The notes under the pieces were generated by a model. It made no database searches. It had not been told where the DNA came from and was given only the letters and a program-made list of their open reading frames with translations. A DNA stretch of 64,000 nt from NCBI GenBank assembly GCA_028752905.1, contig JAQNBH010000006.1, positions 24,166,311-24,230,310 of the forward strand, in the 5' to 3' direction. The position numbers were made by a program, and so were the translations under genes. How positions within the stretch are numbered: the first letter of the stretch is position 1; each line of letters opens with the position of its first letter. This stretch comes from Cladorhizidae sp. MBARI D1340-BT2 (lineage: Eukaryota; Porifera; Demospongiae; Poecilosclerida; Cladorhizidae). Positions 45,522-57,594 of the stretch are shown here, piece after piece.

Positions 45522-47247
45522 CTATGGCTAAATATTGTGATACAGATAAAGTGCTGTGTATGTTGGATGATGAGAGTGATGACGATTTTGATGGCTTCAT
45601 AGTGAAGAATTATAGTGAGGATGATGAGGATGTTGGAGTTTGTGAGGTAGCTGATAGTGTTAGTGATGGCGTAGTTGGTGGTGAGTGTAGCTAAAGTGGT
45701 AGCAGTTCTGGTGCCAGTACTTCTTGTTCCACTTCTTCCATCTCCTTTAGCCAGGCATCTGGGTGCACTGTTGACATGGAAGGAAAAGAGCCTTTGGAGT
45801 TTGCTCAGCTTTTTCTGGAAGACAATATCCTGAAGAGAGTTGTGAACGAAACAAATTTGTATGCTGAGCAATTCATGGGGCTGGAAATAAAGACTTACCT
45901 CTTCGATCAAGAGTCAGAGAGTGGAAAAGGTGCTCAGTCAGTGAAATGGTGAAGTTTCTTGCCCTTTATTGCCATGAGCATGGATAATAAGCATCGGATT
46001 GAGGACTATTGGTGCAAGAAATGGCCCTTCACCACGTCATGCTTCTCCTCTATCATGGCGGGAGACCGATTTTGTATCGCGCTTCTTTCACCTAAATGAT
46101 GGAGAGAAGGTGTACATAGGGGTCGGCCAGGATATGATGCCCTGTTCAAAATACGGCCACTTATGGAGCATTTACTAGACAAATTCAAAACCTTTTACCA
46201 GCTGGGGAGAGAAATATCAGTCGATGAATCAATGATAGGCTTCAAGGGACGGCTGTGGTTTATCCCTATCAAGTGGAGCATGAAAGCCTACGTCCTGGCA
46301 GAAGGCTCCAGTGGATATATGTACATTTGTAAGCTCTATGCTGGTGAGGAAACTGTATAATATATATACACACAAAATAGCCATGAAGAAAAGTACTATA
46401 ATATTATATATAATAAATATAATTCACTTCTTAGTCTTTCCCCCCCCACTTTTTTCTTTGTTTTTCCACTTCCTTCCCGCTCTTCTTCATTATCCCCTTT
46501 TTCCTTCCCGCTTTTTTCCCTTTTCAGTTCTTGTTCTTTTTTGGGGGGTTCCCAGAGAAATGAGAGCCTCTCTGCTACAGAACAACACATGACATGGTGA
46601 TGAAGCTAGTGGAAGGGATGGAGAATAAAGGACACCATTTGTACACAAGTCCAGACTTGTTCCTCACCCTAAAAAGTAGTGGCTTTGGTGCATGTGGTGC
46701 AGTTCGGGTGAACAGGAGGGGGTTACTTGCATGTATCAAGGCCAAAGACAAAATGAAAAAGGGTGACATCAAGTATATAAGTACAAATGGTGTCCTTGCC
46801 TTGAAATGGATGGACAAGAGAGCTGTGACCATTCTGAGTACTATCCACGATGATAGCACTATAGCAAAGAGGAGGAGGACAAGGCTGTCAGCAACTGGCA
46901 TGGAGGAGGTCATAAAGCCAACAGCCATTGTCGAGTACAATAGTCACATGGGTGGGGTTGACAAATCCAATTAGCTGATGAGTTACTATACCTTCCAACA
47001 TAGGACACAGAAATGGTGGAAACGGGCAGCTTTTCATCTCCTCAACCTGGTATTGGTAAATGCATACATAATATATAAAGGGACACCTTTGACTGGCCGA
47101 AGAGTAACACACCAGTGCTTCTTAGTGAAGGTTGCTGTTGGATTTCTTCTGGAGGCAGGCCTGACAGAAGCTCAGCTTGAAGTGTCCATCTTCCCCACAA
47201 TCATCTTGTGGCTGAACCAGCCAGACTTACAGGAATGCACTTCATAG
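45522..47247 (+). pseudogene. piggyBac transposase, decayed
   Basis: The ATG at 45522 starts MAKYCDTDKV, followed by an acidic N-terminus. The frame continues past a TAA (45692) to FLEDNILKRVVNETNLYAEQ. Frameshifts follow near 45950 and 46095. Then LGREISVDESMIGFKGR carries the first catalytic Asp. An intron-like stretch (about 46343-46581, pyrimidine-rich) has no phase-consistent splice. The next part reads MKLVEGMENKGHHLYTSPDL and GACGAVRVNRRG, then YNSHMGGVDKSN (third Asp), a TAG at 46972-46974, and KWWKRAAFHLLNLVLVNAYI. These are DDE_Tnp_1_7 landmarks. The DNFY segment with the second catalytic Asp is deleted between HHLY and TSPDL. Confidence 0.8.
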
Positions 47248-47689
47248 AGCACCTTCCCCCAAATAGCAATGGCAAAAGGTCCCTGTGTGCTTGCTACCTG
47301 TGCAGCAGCAAAAAAGGGTCAGAACTTCATTTAGATGTAAGATTTGTAAAGTAGCTTTATGTATTACACCTGCTTTGAACTATACCTCACAAAAGTTAGT
47401 CCTGTGTCGCTTACCATCCACATCATATCGTGTTTTTTTAATTTCTTTCTTCACTTTTCCTTGATTGTTTTTTCTTCCAGTAGCACAACTTTTACCAATC
47501 CTATGTATGCAAACAACTATGACTATGAATAATATTTATAGTGGATATGTAATATAAATGCATTGTTGCTAGATCATCCCAAAGCTAGCTGAGCTGAAAA
47601 TATACTAGCACTGGCTATAGAATACCATGGTTGCTTGGCAGTCTACTAGCTACCTACAGCGCTAGCTATTGCTGGCTATATATATATCA

Positions 47690-48300
47690 GCTACAACTGC
47701 CTTCTTCAAGCGCTAGCTAATTTTCTAGCTATAATGATCATCTAAAACTACCAACTTCAATCACTAGCTAATTTCCTAGCTATAATGATCATCTAAAACT
47801 GGCAACTTGGCAAGTGCTAGCTAATTTTCTAGCTATAAAGTTCAGCTAAAACTGCCTGTACAGTTCAAGCGCTAGCTAATTTGCTAGCTATAATGATCAT
47901 CTATAACTTCCAACTTCAAGCGCTAGCTAATTTGCTAGCTATTTAAAGATCAGCTAAAACTGCCTAGACACTTAAAGCGCTAGCTTAGCTATAATGATAA
48001 TCTAAAACTGCCAACTTCTAGTTTGCTAGCTATAAAGATCAGCTAAAACTGCCTATACACTTCAAGCGCTAGCTACTTTGCTAGATATAAAGATGGCCTA
48101 AACTACTATACCTCGAGAGCTAGAAACTTTGCTATCCAAAGATGACCGACAATTATTTACTTTACTAATTAGCTAAGCTTTAAAAATATGATCTACAACT
48201 GTCTACTTCGAGCGCTAGCTATAAGATGACCTACAGCTAGCTACCTTGAGCGCTACCTAAAAAGATAGCCTATATACAACTAGCTAGCTAGCTAAAAAAA
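47690..48300. repeat. GCTAGCTAATT satellite-like repeat with alternating unit
   Basis: Units of 50-57 bp start GCGCTAGCTAATTT.CTAGC. Two types tend to alternate: one reads ATGATCATCTAAAACT.CC and the other AAGATCAGCTAAAACTGCCT, giving a higher-order dimer of roughly 108 bp. Copies decay toward 48300. Confidence 0.85.
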
Positions 48301-51300
48301 TGCTCTAGCTAAAACTAACTTCGAGCACACTATGTAACAAACTGGTTAGCTCATCCACATAATAATCTTACTTGGAGTCTAGCTTCACTTGTCTTGACAT
48401 CTCTAAAGATTCTTCTAGCCTCGTGTTAGGTAGAAAGTTAGGAGATGGTCTGAATATCAATGAACACTCACCTCAACGAGCCACACACAACAAAAATAAA
48501 TAATAAAAACATCAGGTAATTAAAAAACACAGGTGATTCCAATAAACAGTGTCTGCGTGCAGGGGAAATTACCTGAGTAACTCCCTTCGCATTCTAAGAG
48601 TTTAAGGATGCCAATGGGCAATATTAGGAAAGTTATGAGTAAAAAGAACATATCAACAGAATATACCTGTAAATACTTGTTTTCTTCCTTGATGTTATAC
48701 CTCTACCTACCTCTTGCTAGTGCCTCAACTGCCAGGGCCATGTAGGACTTGCCAGGCTGCTGGATCAGAAACCAAACCCCTCATTAACAAAGTGCTAATA
48801 CAGTTAGAGGTGCTGTGAGGCCCAGCATCTGGCCCAACCAGTAAAGCAACATATTGCCTCCATTCCTTTCCACCAATCACTGTTGCACACCATTCCCCAT
48901 CATTAGCTATTGTACCCATAGTTCATATTGAAATGTAATTATGGTACTTTATGACACTAGCAACCTGGAGTAACTGTCTCTTAGGGTATAAATGTACTCT
49001 ATGTATGCCAAGCTCCTGCAAGCTCCAGGTTTCTAGATCACTGAATCTTCCATGCCCTTCTTTGTGACTTGTGGCTGCCCCTATGCTGAAGCTGTGGCAC
49101 AGTAGACTTTCATGTATCAGAACATCGGATTATTCAAACTCAGTTGCATGGTAATGATCATCAATGGGAGATTTCATTAGGGAGGGCTAGAGATTTGCAG
49201 GTGAAAGTCAAATCAGTTCGCTAAACCTGCAAAAGTAAGAGCTCAGTTTTATCTAATGAGTCATAGTTCGCTGTACTTGGCAAGATATTTTAAGGAACCA
49301 CTTGAGCTAGACTCTCACAAGAGTATGGCAGTAGAAATGCAACCATAACAGAGATCATGAAGAATCAAACAAAACTTCGACAGTTAGCAGCACCATTTAT
49401 AGTCAGTTGAGAGTTCAAGTCATGTCATTAGCCTTGCTAAAGACGACCAGCTTGGAAGCACTCTATATTTCTATTTCATTCAGAAAAGAGGCCAAGGCAT
49501 CCAGTCTCAGTGGAGTTCCATGAAAAGTTACATGAAGGAGTATCAGAAGCACACCATTTGCTAGGGGCAAACTGGCATGATGAGATAGACCACCAAGTGT
49601 TGCAGGCAATTCTGAATCCTCCGAGACAGCACTGGTGGTTGTTAAAAGAGTGAGACATCTGGCGTGCACAAAGCGTATGATAACCTGAAGCAAAGAACTC
49701 TTGCATCTCGTTTTAGTAAATAGTGTTATTGTACAGGATGTAGTAATCAACAACAATTGCTCGTATAAAATATACACAAAAATACTTTAAATGAATGAAT
49801 ATGTGTATAAGACAGCATGGCTGCTACTGAGGACATAGCTGCTTCTCCTTCAGGAAGTAAGCTGCTCACATTCCATGGCCCTGCAGACTAAAATCGCTAA
49901 TGATATTAGCAATTATTGAAACACCCGAGTCAGTATCGACAAGTTTATAATGACTTGCTTGCTTTTCATATATCCAAAGTTTTCCCTTATCCGAACTATA
50001 GTGTAGATCCCAATACGTTGAATGCATTTGGGTCTACAGTACCCAGATGCATCTAACCCTGCCTTGGCTGGGGACCTTCATGCAACCACTAACCATTGAC
50101 ATGTCAGATATGTGCTGTCTCGAAACACAGAGAGTGGGCATTTTTTTACCCAGAGGTTAAGCAGAGTCCTGACTGGACAGATATCTGACTTTTTCTTCCC
50201 GATGAAGAGCTGGATTCCGTGATGAAAATTGTCTATCTTCGACTGTAATAGTCATTCTTATGATGTCCTGGCAGGACGGATGACCCACTGCAATAGCTGA
50301 GCAAGACAAGTGGCATGTTGGTTCATAGAGGCTTCTGATAGACTGTCATTTCATTTCTCCTGATCTTGGAAAGCAACAGAGGTTAAAGCAGCATGCATCC
50401 CAAGTGATGTACAATGGTATGAGTGGGCCCCCCACCTCCTTTCAGCTTTATAAGAATATCAGGAGATATATGGCAATTTCTGTCATTTCTCCCAACCTTG
50501 GTATGCTTCCAAGCATTTGATTCCCTGTAGACTGTATTGTAGATGTTGATGGGCAGGCTCTAAGTGGTCTTTCTTGCCATCAGCAATGTAGAGAAATCAG
50601 ATTGCTGACAAGTATACTTGATGGTATGATGGTTAACCCTGACCCAGCAATCTATGACATGAAGCTGCACGGCACCCAGTCTCTGTTGCTGAACTGCCTG
50701 AAGCCCCCCTGCAATTTAAAATTCCTGGAATTTTTACTGACTACTGCAGTATGTAACCTTGGCCATTCCTAATCAATAAGTTTCTTCACCTCTCTTTAGC
50801 CCAGTTCGGCCAGCTAGATACTAGAGTTACTTACAGTTCTTGTGAGATGATATCAGGTTCTCTGATGGCTGAAGGGACCGGGCACAGAAATATGTTACAT
50901 CATTTTGGGACAGATTAACCACTGCTCTATTCTCTCTCCCAGGGATGTGCTGGCTTATAATTAGCAGATTATATTAGAGCAAAAGAAAAACAGGCTTTTC
51001 ATGAGGTTCATCACATTGACAACCTTTCTACCACCTAATATCAGGATGGCCACCAATACAACACTGCTACACCAGTATTTAGCTGCTTATGCCCACCACT
51101 ATTTTTTCCCATAAAGCTTTCCCAATCACTAATGGAAACAGTTCCTTCACCACGATGTGAGGGATTTTCTATGCTTGTTGTATATAGTTTATCTTAATAC
51201 CATTGCCCTCCTGACAAGAATATTCCACACTCCCATCATCGTGGGGCATTGGAATTAAGATCACTTCCCAACACCAATCCTCCCCCTATTCTATGCTTGG

Positions 51301-52495
51301 ACAATGCAGGCCCACCATAAAAGCTGATAGAAACTCATTCTGATCCTGGTGCTATAATGGAGCTCTCTAGCTAATGCTGGCAGGTCAGTTTCTTCTCAGG
51401 AATGATCTGCCTGATTTTATTAAGCTGCATACGTATTGTAGCCGCCCAATTATTCCAACAAATGGAGTTCTAATAATTGAAAATCATCGATAACTGAACT
51501 GCAGTGTGGAAGACCTTCAGCTATTTTTAGCTCCACATAAAATCATTGGCAATCCACTCTCCTATACTGCATTCCACTGCCACTCAAGCTAAATTTATCC
51601 AGTTCTTCATAATATCACAGATCTTGAGCTCAACATTGATATTAAGGAAAACTCTTTTTGTCTTTTGAATAGGTCTGGCCATACTCTCTGCTTAGACTAG
51701 AACATGCCGGACTAGTGAATGCTATAACACATCCCTCCACATTGGACTAGAGATGTTGACCTATTGAAGTGCAAAGCACGTTACTTCATAGCAGCAGTCT
51801 GATATCAGTCATCAACATTACCATAGAGAAAAATCCGTCGTAAGCACAAAAGTTGGTGAGAACTCAGGTTGCAGAGCAAGTTTAATGATATTGTCACCAA
51901 ACTTTGGTTTGTTTGGTCGTATACCTAACCATATACACATGAGGCAATCCTAGGTCTATGATTGGTAGCCATGGATATGGGGCAGAGACATGATTGGTGA
52001 CAGAGACAGCTAATAAGTGTTATGTTAGTAAACATTGCAGAGAGTGGAAGTTGCTGCATGCACTCAAAGAAGGATGGTAGAAGAATAATTTTGACGCAAA
52101 ATTCATAATTTGCAGGTGATTATTAATGTTACTTTCTGTGATGGTACTCACGGAAAAAAAGTTAGATCTTTTCTTATGTCTGGGCATTTATGAGACGAGT
52201 TCCAAAAGGAAGTTTAGACTTTCCCAGAAGATGCCTGAAACTTGAGAAGTCTTGAGTTGCCCTAACTATGAAGTATTTGGGTTTGCATGCACTAGAATAA
52301 ATTTAAAGTAGTATAGCCACAATAGTTAAATATTTGCTCTACATTCTCATCACCTCACTTGCCATAAGGTATAGAGTGAGGCTCTTGGGAATAAAATTAC
52401 CCACCAAAAATATCCTGTATTGCTGTGCACATATTCAACATATCTGACCATGCCCTAAGAGTTTCTCCATTGTTGTTATGATGTTTGGAAGCTAG
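48301..52495. other. Long stretch without a recognisable gene
   Basis: Several short open frames exist, including overlapping ones on both strands at 49441-49777, but none shows a known motif or consistent splice sites. Part of 49.8-51.8 kb has a slightly gene-like, stop-interrupted texture, as if it held a very old pseudogene. Confidence 0.35.
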
Positions 52496-52499
52496 CTAC

Positions 52500-52690
52500 G
52501 TAACTAACATAAGAGCAGCAAGATACTCGTTAGGAAACTGTGGACAGCTACAGACATTTGCAGCTATAAACAGGCCTGGTTATTCTAGTAAAACTCCTGC
52601 TGCAATGTTCTGTGAAACACATTACCCTAATGTTGAAGCTTATTACACATGCTCATAAGCTGATATTTATTTCAAGAGCAGCACTTCATA
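52500..52690. repeat. Cassette part E2, distant copy
   Basis: It matches the YSLGNC-coding part of E2 (TACTCGTTAGGAAACTGTGG, ACAGCTACAGACA) in plus orientation, 12 kb from the nearest other copy. Confidence 0.7.
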
Positions 52691-53587
52691 ATCGACCATA
52701 TGGATGTTAACGACATGTATACTAAACAACTTTTGGTGAAATAAAACATGAGAGGCAACTCAACCAGAGTTTAGAGCTGGCATAACAGTGACATCCAACA
52801 ACAGTGGAGAATTGGTCAACAAGGCAAGAAAGATTGTGATCGAGCTTCAGGACATGCAATGCATAATTCTGAAGGTGAAAGCAGTTAATATCAAGGAAAA
52901 GAAATCCATGCATACATCCAAGCTTAGTTGAGATCTTAGAGCAGTGAAAGCAGTGTGAAGAGAGATCAATTCTGAGTCTACCTTGCTTGATAGCTATAAT
53001 AGTTGCCGAGCTATGACTTTCCTGGAGCAGTTTAATGCTTTCCTGCAGAGAGTGGAGATGCACATAAAGAGCCTATTGATTATCCATAGAGATATAGATA
53101 TTACTGGTAGTAATTTGTACTATTACATTGTGTTCATCCATGTTTTATTTATATATTAACTTTCTGTATGAAAGTTAATCATTGGTGAGATTTGTTTCTA
53201 GACAACTCTCCTCAGCATTGGTCAACAATATTTACAAACATTCATTTTGGAATTTGTGTATTGTTGTTCAGCAAAAATGCTTCTCTCAAACAATCCCCTT
53301 TTTCATCTGATGAGAGACGATAAGGTTTACAGTGAAATGTCAACTGTGACATTAATTTACAAAATAACTGGTTGCATAGAGAGAAGTGAGGAGGACCATA
53401 TCTTGCAACTGGAATGGTCTCAGAACTAATTCAAATTCCATTCAGTATAGATATCAATCTATGATCAATTTAATCGAAAACTATTGTAGCTTTCAAAGTA
53501 TTCTCAGTTGACATTGTAGATATAAATTTCTCGATTATTAACTTAAATTTGCTCATTTGACATTCCTGCTAGATACTCTAACCTCAA
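52691..53587. other. No gene seen
   Basis: A 113-codon minus-strand ORF (52722-53063) and a 60-codon plus-strand ORF (53247-53429) are open but show no recognised motif or splice context. Confidence 0.3.
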
Positions 53588-53643
53588 TCAGGAATAATAA
53601 GATGCTAAGATTCGTATGAGTCTTAGCATCTCATTGTTCCTGA
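53588..53643. other. Perfect-stem hairpin
   Basis: TCAGGAA-N7-ATGCTAAGA, a loop of about 10 bases, TCTTAGCAT-N6-TTCCTGA. The inner stem GATGCTAAGA/TCTTAGCATC is perfect, and an outer stem pairs TCAGGAA with TTCCTGA. It is about 56 bp in all. It could be a small-RNA precursor or a tiny foldback element. Confidence 0.7.
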
Positions 53644-54450
53644 TGAAGGCTAGAGCATTTGCCAGAATGTTGAGTGGGTAAATTTAAGTTGATTGTCGAG
53701 AAAGTCTGTGTAACAAACAATTCTAGCATAAAAAGCTGTGGTCTCAGCAGTATACTTGGCTATGTGTATATGCTACCTCGTGGCATCTCATCAGCTTATC
53801 TAGATGCTACTGCTCAACTTTACTGTTCTCTCCTGACATGTTCAAGACAGCAAAAACAGTAGCGCCTGATTGGCATATGAACAAACATGTGTGAGTCCAC
53901 TATCGTGGCTTACCAGGGAACAATTCTTATGCCAGTGTGGACAGCAGGTCCCTAACCAGCTCCAAATATGTAGGAACCAGCTTATATTTGTGTGCATGGA
54001 ACAGCTAGCTTTTACAAATGCCTAGCCATCACAAATGCAACTGCAAAGAAGTTACTCTACTATAGCTAAAGGATCCCAAAATCTAGAACGAACTGTAGAT
54101 GACTTACCAAGGTTGTTGGAAAAATAAACTCAGTATGCAGAACAGGATGTAAAAGATAAAACAGTTAGAGAGAAATAATTTCATGAACTGTACAACCTAA
54201 TACCTTTTTTTACGATATCTATTTCTGCTGCTCCTCTCCCTTAAGTATTTCTTTAACTCTTCACTTGTATACAATTAGTTTTTATAATTAAGTACTTCTT
54301 TTCCAGGAGTCACTGATAGTAAGCAGCTCCATTTAACAACATGTGTGCAGAGTGTATGGATATTTTTTATGATGTAACTGTCAACTCACTGATTATAGAT
54401 GTATACAATAATCAAAAGACACACTTTTTGTGATATAGGACTTGATATAG
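53644..54450. other. Region upstream of the coiled-coil gene
   Basis: 54021-54170 has helical, stop-interrupted sense (MQLQRSYSTIAKGSQNLERT, AEQDVKDKTVREK). It may hold a decayed or mis-phased upstream exon of the coiled-coil gene. No promoter could be identified. Confidence 0.3.
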
Positions 54451-55934
54451 GCAGAGCAACGTAAACGTGACCATGCTACTGAAAACCGAAAGCGACTCGA
54501 AGGTAAGCTTCATACTGATGATCAAAGAACCAGTTTAATCCCAGTTTTTCAATAGTGGAGTTGGAGAGCTCTCAAAGAGTCGTTGATCTGAAGAAGCAAC
54601 TTTCAGAGAGCTCTCAAAGTGTCGTTGATCTGAAGGAAGAACTTTCAGAGAGCTCTCAAAGTGTCATTGATCTGAAGGAGGAAGAACTTTCAGAGAGCTC
54701 TCAAAGTGTCATTGATCTGAAGGAGCAACTTTCCGAGAACTCTCAAAGTATCGTTGATCTGAAGAAGCAACTTTCAGAGAGCTCTCAAAGTGTCATTGAT
54801 CTGAAGGAAGAACTTTCAGAGAGCTCTCAAAATGTCGTTGATCTGAAGGAGCTAGTTTCGGAGAACTCTCACACTATCACATATCTGAAGAAAGACTTGA
54901 TTCACTATGAATCAAGATATGGTAAGCAATCATACTATATAAGGCATGGTGTCCAGACATTTATTTCTGTATGTGCATAACATGGATATGTGGGAGGTGT
55001 TGGCCACAAGCATGCATGGCAGGGTTTTGTTTGTACTCATGTCTGTTTGTGCATTTGTATGTATGACTGCTCTCGGAGGATCATTGCCAAACTTGGTAGG
55101 CAGATTATGAATTATGTATCATCATTCAATTTTGAAGAGTCATGATCAATGGGGAGGGTCTGTGTCCTATTATGCTGCTTTTCATAAGTAACATCTGAGG
55201 AAAGACTTGTTTCAAGTGCATAGTTATGACTAACGTCTTTTTTATATGTTGCCTATTGACCTGTCTGTTCATTTTCATTGTGAGTATGCTACTCATTTGG
55301 AACTGGGGTAAAAAATCATTTTTAGCATTCATAAAAAGATTTGCATAAAATTATATCTTAGAGAATCGTGCTTAAAGCTTACATATATGTTCAAACAACT
55401 TACATTACTGTAATTATATACTGCAAGCCCATGGGCAATTAAAACGCCAGAGTTTGTATTGTGGGTGCTTTCATCATGAAGCTGATTATTCCAAATGATG
55501 CCCACTCATGTTATTCACATGCACATTGCTAATCTGCAATAAATTTGAAGCAAAATTTTGCATGTGAAGCTGCTGCATGTGCTTCAGCTAGTTGTTCTTG
55601 TTCTCAGGATTACTGAAATGTCAAAGTTGTCAACTTTCCAATGGGCACTTGTTATGTGTAACCAGTTTAGTCCTAAAACAGCATCTGCTGCTTGGGTTCA
55701 AAAAAGACACCTAGCATGCCTTGAATCCTGTTGAGATATGAGCTTTATGAGTTTGCCATCCGACTTTTAGAAATACGAATCAAACCAGATAGGGCATGCT
55801 ACTCTACACCCAATAAACAACATTTGCTTGACTTCTAATATGCTCATGTTATAAACTTACTTTGATACTGTGTCTTTGAAACTGTAGGTCGTCTTGACAA
55901 CACAGAAAGCCAAAAAGGAACTTCTCAATGTCAG
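54451..55934 (+). CDS. Coiled-coil protein gene (partial, three exons)
   Basis: Exon 54451-54502 (AEQRKRDHATENRKRLE, donor GTAAGC) joins exon 54556-54921 (acceptor AATAG, donor GTAAGC), which joins exon 55888-55934 (acceptor TGTAG, RLDNTESQKGTSQCQ). All junctions keep the frame without stops (G|TG and G|GT codons). The large exon encodes about eight 14-residue repeats of the form SESSQSVVDLKEEL. Leu/Val/Ile spacing of seven predicts a long parallel coiled coil. It then reads LKKDLIHYESRYG. The protein begins and ends outside these exons. Being intact and cleanly spliced, it is the best host-gene candidate here. Its function is unknown; coiled-coil scaffolds are common and non-specific. Confidence 0.55.
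54568..54866. repeat. 42-bp coding tandem repeat
   Basis: About seven copies of a 42-bp unit (AGCTCTCAAAGTGTCGTTGA then TCTGAAGGAAGAACTTTCAG), one with an extra GAA codon. All keep the frame. Confidence 0.95.
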
Positions 55935-56429
55935 GTATCAGCTGAAGTTAGAGTATGCACAAGCATTTGATATTTATCCTTTTTTAATATTATTTTATAA
56001 TTTCATCTTCAGAGCAGAGATGTGCATATATTTAGTAAGTTACTAAGAAATAGAGATACTCTAATTGTACTTTTCATTATGTACAGTTTGTACAATTTAT
56101 CAGGGGAGTAATTTTTGTAGTCAAGCTTCTTGTGCCACTAATCAAGAGTTCTCTATTCAGTTTGCCATTATTTGTATGCGAAATTACTTGATATTAAGTG
56201 GTAACTGAAATTTCATTGGTTTGCCATACACTGTGTCTTGTTATGTCGCAGAGACTGCTTGCCTTCTTAACCTGGATATTGTACTTGTTAAAAATATCTC
56301 AGGGTATTCTAGTAATATTTCAGGATAGTTCACGTCATATTGTGAACCAGCCTTTAGAAAGACTATGAATGTGACCCTAACAACCCAAGGAGTGTGAGGT
56401 TCAATCAACACCAATTCACACTTAACATA
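55935..56429. other. Downstream of the coiled-coil gene
   Basis: AT-rich. No further exon could be linked with confidence. Confidence 0.3.
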
Positions 56430-56665
56430 GATTAGAGGGATGTGACTAGAGCTAAGGCTTGGACTAGAGTTAAGGCTAAGGCTTGGACTAGAGTTAAGGC
56501 TAAGGCTTGGACTCGAGTTAAGGCTAAGGCTTGGACTAGAGTTAAGGCTAAGGCTTGGACTAGAGTTAAGGCTAACGATTGGACTAGAGTTAAGGCTAAG
56601 GCTTGGATTAGAGTTAAGGCTAAGGCTTGGTCTAGAGTTAAGGCTAAGGCTAGAGCTAGAAATAG
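56430..56665. repeat. 24-bp minisatellite
   Basis: About nine copies of GCTTGGACTAGAGTTAAGGC-TAAG. The unit length keeps frames open on both strands (TRVKAKAW on plus, SLNSSPSL on minus), so neither ORF need be a gene. Confidence 0.95.
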
Positions 56666-56885
56666 GGCTAGGCATCCGACTGATATATTTGTGGCTGGCC
56701 TTCTATACTAGCCCAAGCTCTAGCCCTAGGCCATAATATACTGTGGTTATCCATCTGCGTGCTGAGATATAGTTACAATTTTCAAGGTGTTAGCTAGCCA
56801 TAGCCATTTCTTATTGATACAGATCATAGATTATATGTACTGGACAAGTTAGAAGAAGAGGGCCTGGTAGTGTCAGAAGAGTTAG

Positions 56886-57180
56886 CCACACCCACAATCA
56901 TGACCATTTTTTTCCTTCCAAGAGGCCTTTTGAAAAAACATTGTAGCATAGAGGTTGTTCCAGTAGACTTGGTACTATTCATAGCGGAGGCTTCATTATG
57001 AAGTGGAAGGTCAAGTGTGCTGTTATTTTAGCTTGACAGTTCTAACAAAATATCTCCGAAAAGTGGAACCTCTGAAGCTGCATTTTATGTTAGAATGCAG
57101 TCTACATTATATATATGCTACGCGCAAACCTGGAATTTGCTCAATCCTAGGATCGCGCAAGGTCAAACTCAAACCTCCAA
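56886..57180 (+). mobile_element. Diverged inverted piece of the Ginger 5' end
   Basis: 56920-57050 aligns with 7183-7310 of copy B (CCTTTTGAAAAA, TTCCAGTAGACTTGG, TGTGCTGTTATTTTAGCTT, GACAGTT), and 57075-57180 aligns with 8095-8190 (CGCAAACCTGGAATTTGCTC). Relative to copy C it is inverted, so it sits at C's far end facing inward like a terminal inverted repeat, with about 800 bp missing between the two blocks. It could be a real long TIR or the remnant of another copy. Confidence 0.5.
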
Positions 57181-57480
57181 TCTGCACTCTCAAAACCAAG
57201 AATTTGGTAATAACAGTAAGTTGCTCAATCTAGGATTGATCATAGAATTTCTACTCAATAGAACAGGTAAAAGTTGCTCATTCTGGCAAGAAACCTTGGA
57301 TCCAAGGTTTGCGCACACTATCCTTGGATCGCGCTAGGTCAAACTCAAACCTCAATCTGCACTCTCAAAACCAAGAATGTTAATAGGAGCAGTAAAAGTT
57401 GCTCAATTCTAGGATTTATCATAGAATTTGTAGCTCTAGAAACAGGTAAAAGTTGCTCATTCTGACAAGATAGTTGCATT
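57150..57480. repeat. 177-bp tandem repeat
   Basis: Two diverged copies with period of about 177 bp (GATCGCGCAAGGTCAAACTC at 57153 and its variant near 57329), each holding AAAAGTTGCTCATTCTG.CAAG. Its first unit grows out of the TTGCTCAATCCTAGGATCGC motif also found inside the Ginger copies. Confidence 0.8.
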
Positions 57481-57594
57481 CCATAAAGGCCAAATCTTGT
57501 ACATACAAAATTCGTACAAAATTCATAACCGAGTAGTCCAATTCAGTTAGCAATTAATACATGTCCAATCCATATCTTCTGATCGAAATACAAC

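Noticed and set aside
49441..49777. Opposed ORFs (70 codons plus, 104 codons minus)
   Set aside because: The plus frame (HEKLHEGVSEAHHLLGANWH) looks protein-like but has no ATG, no known motif and no convincing splice partner. The minus frame is equally unsupported.
52722..53063. 113-codon minus-strand ORF
   Set aside because: It is rich in Ser, His, Cys and Leu without motif or repeat support. It may be chance in AT-poor local sequence.
56241..56711. Overlapping ORFs with SLNSSPSL and TRVKAKAW repeats
   Set aside because: Both arise because the 24-bp repeat unit is a multiple of three. Nothing supports either strand as coding.
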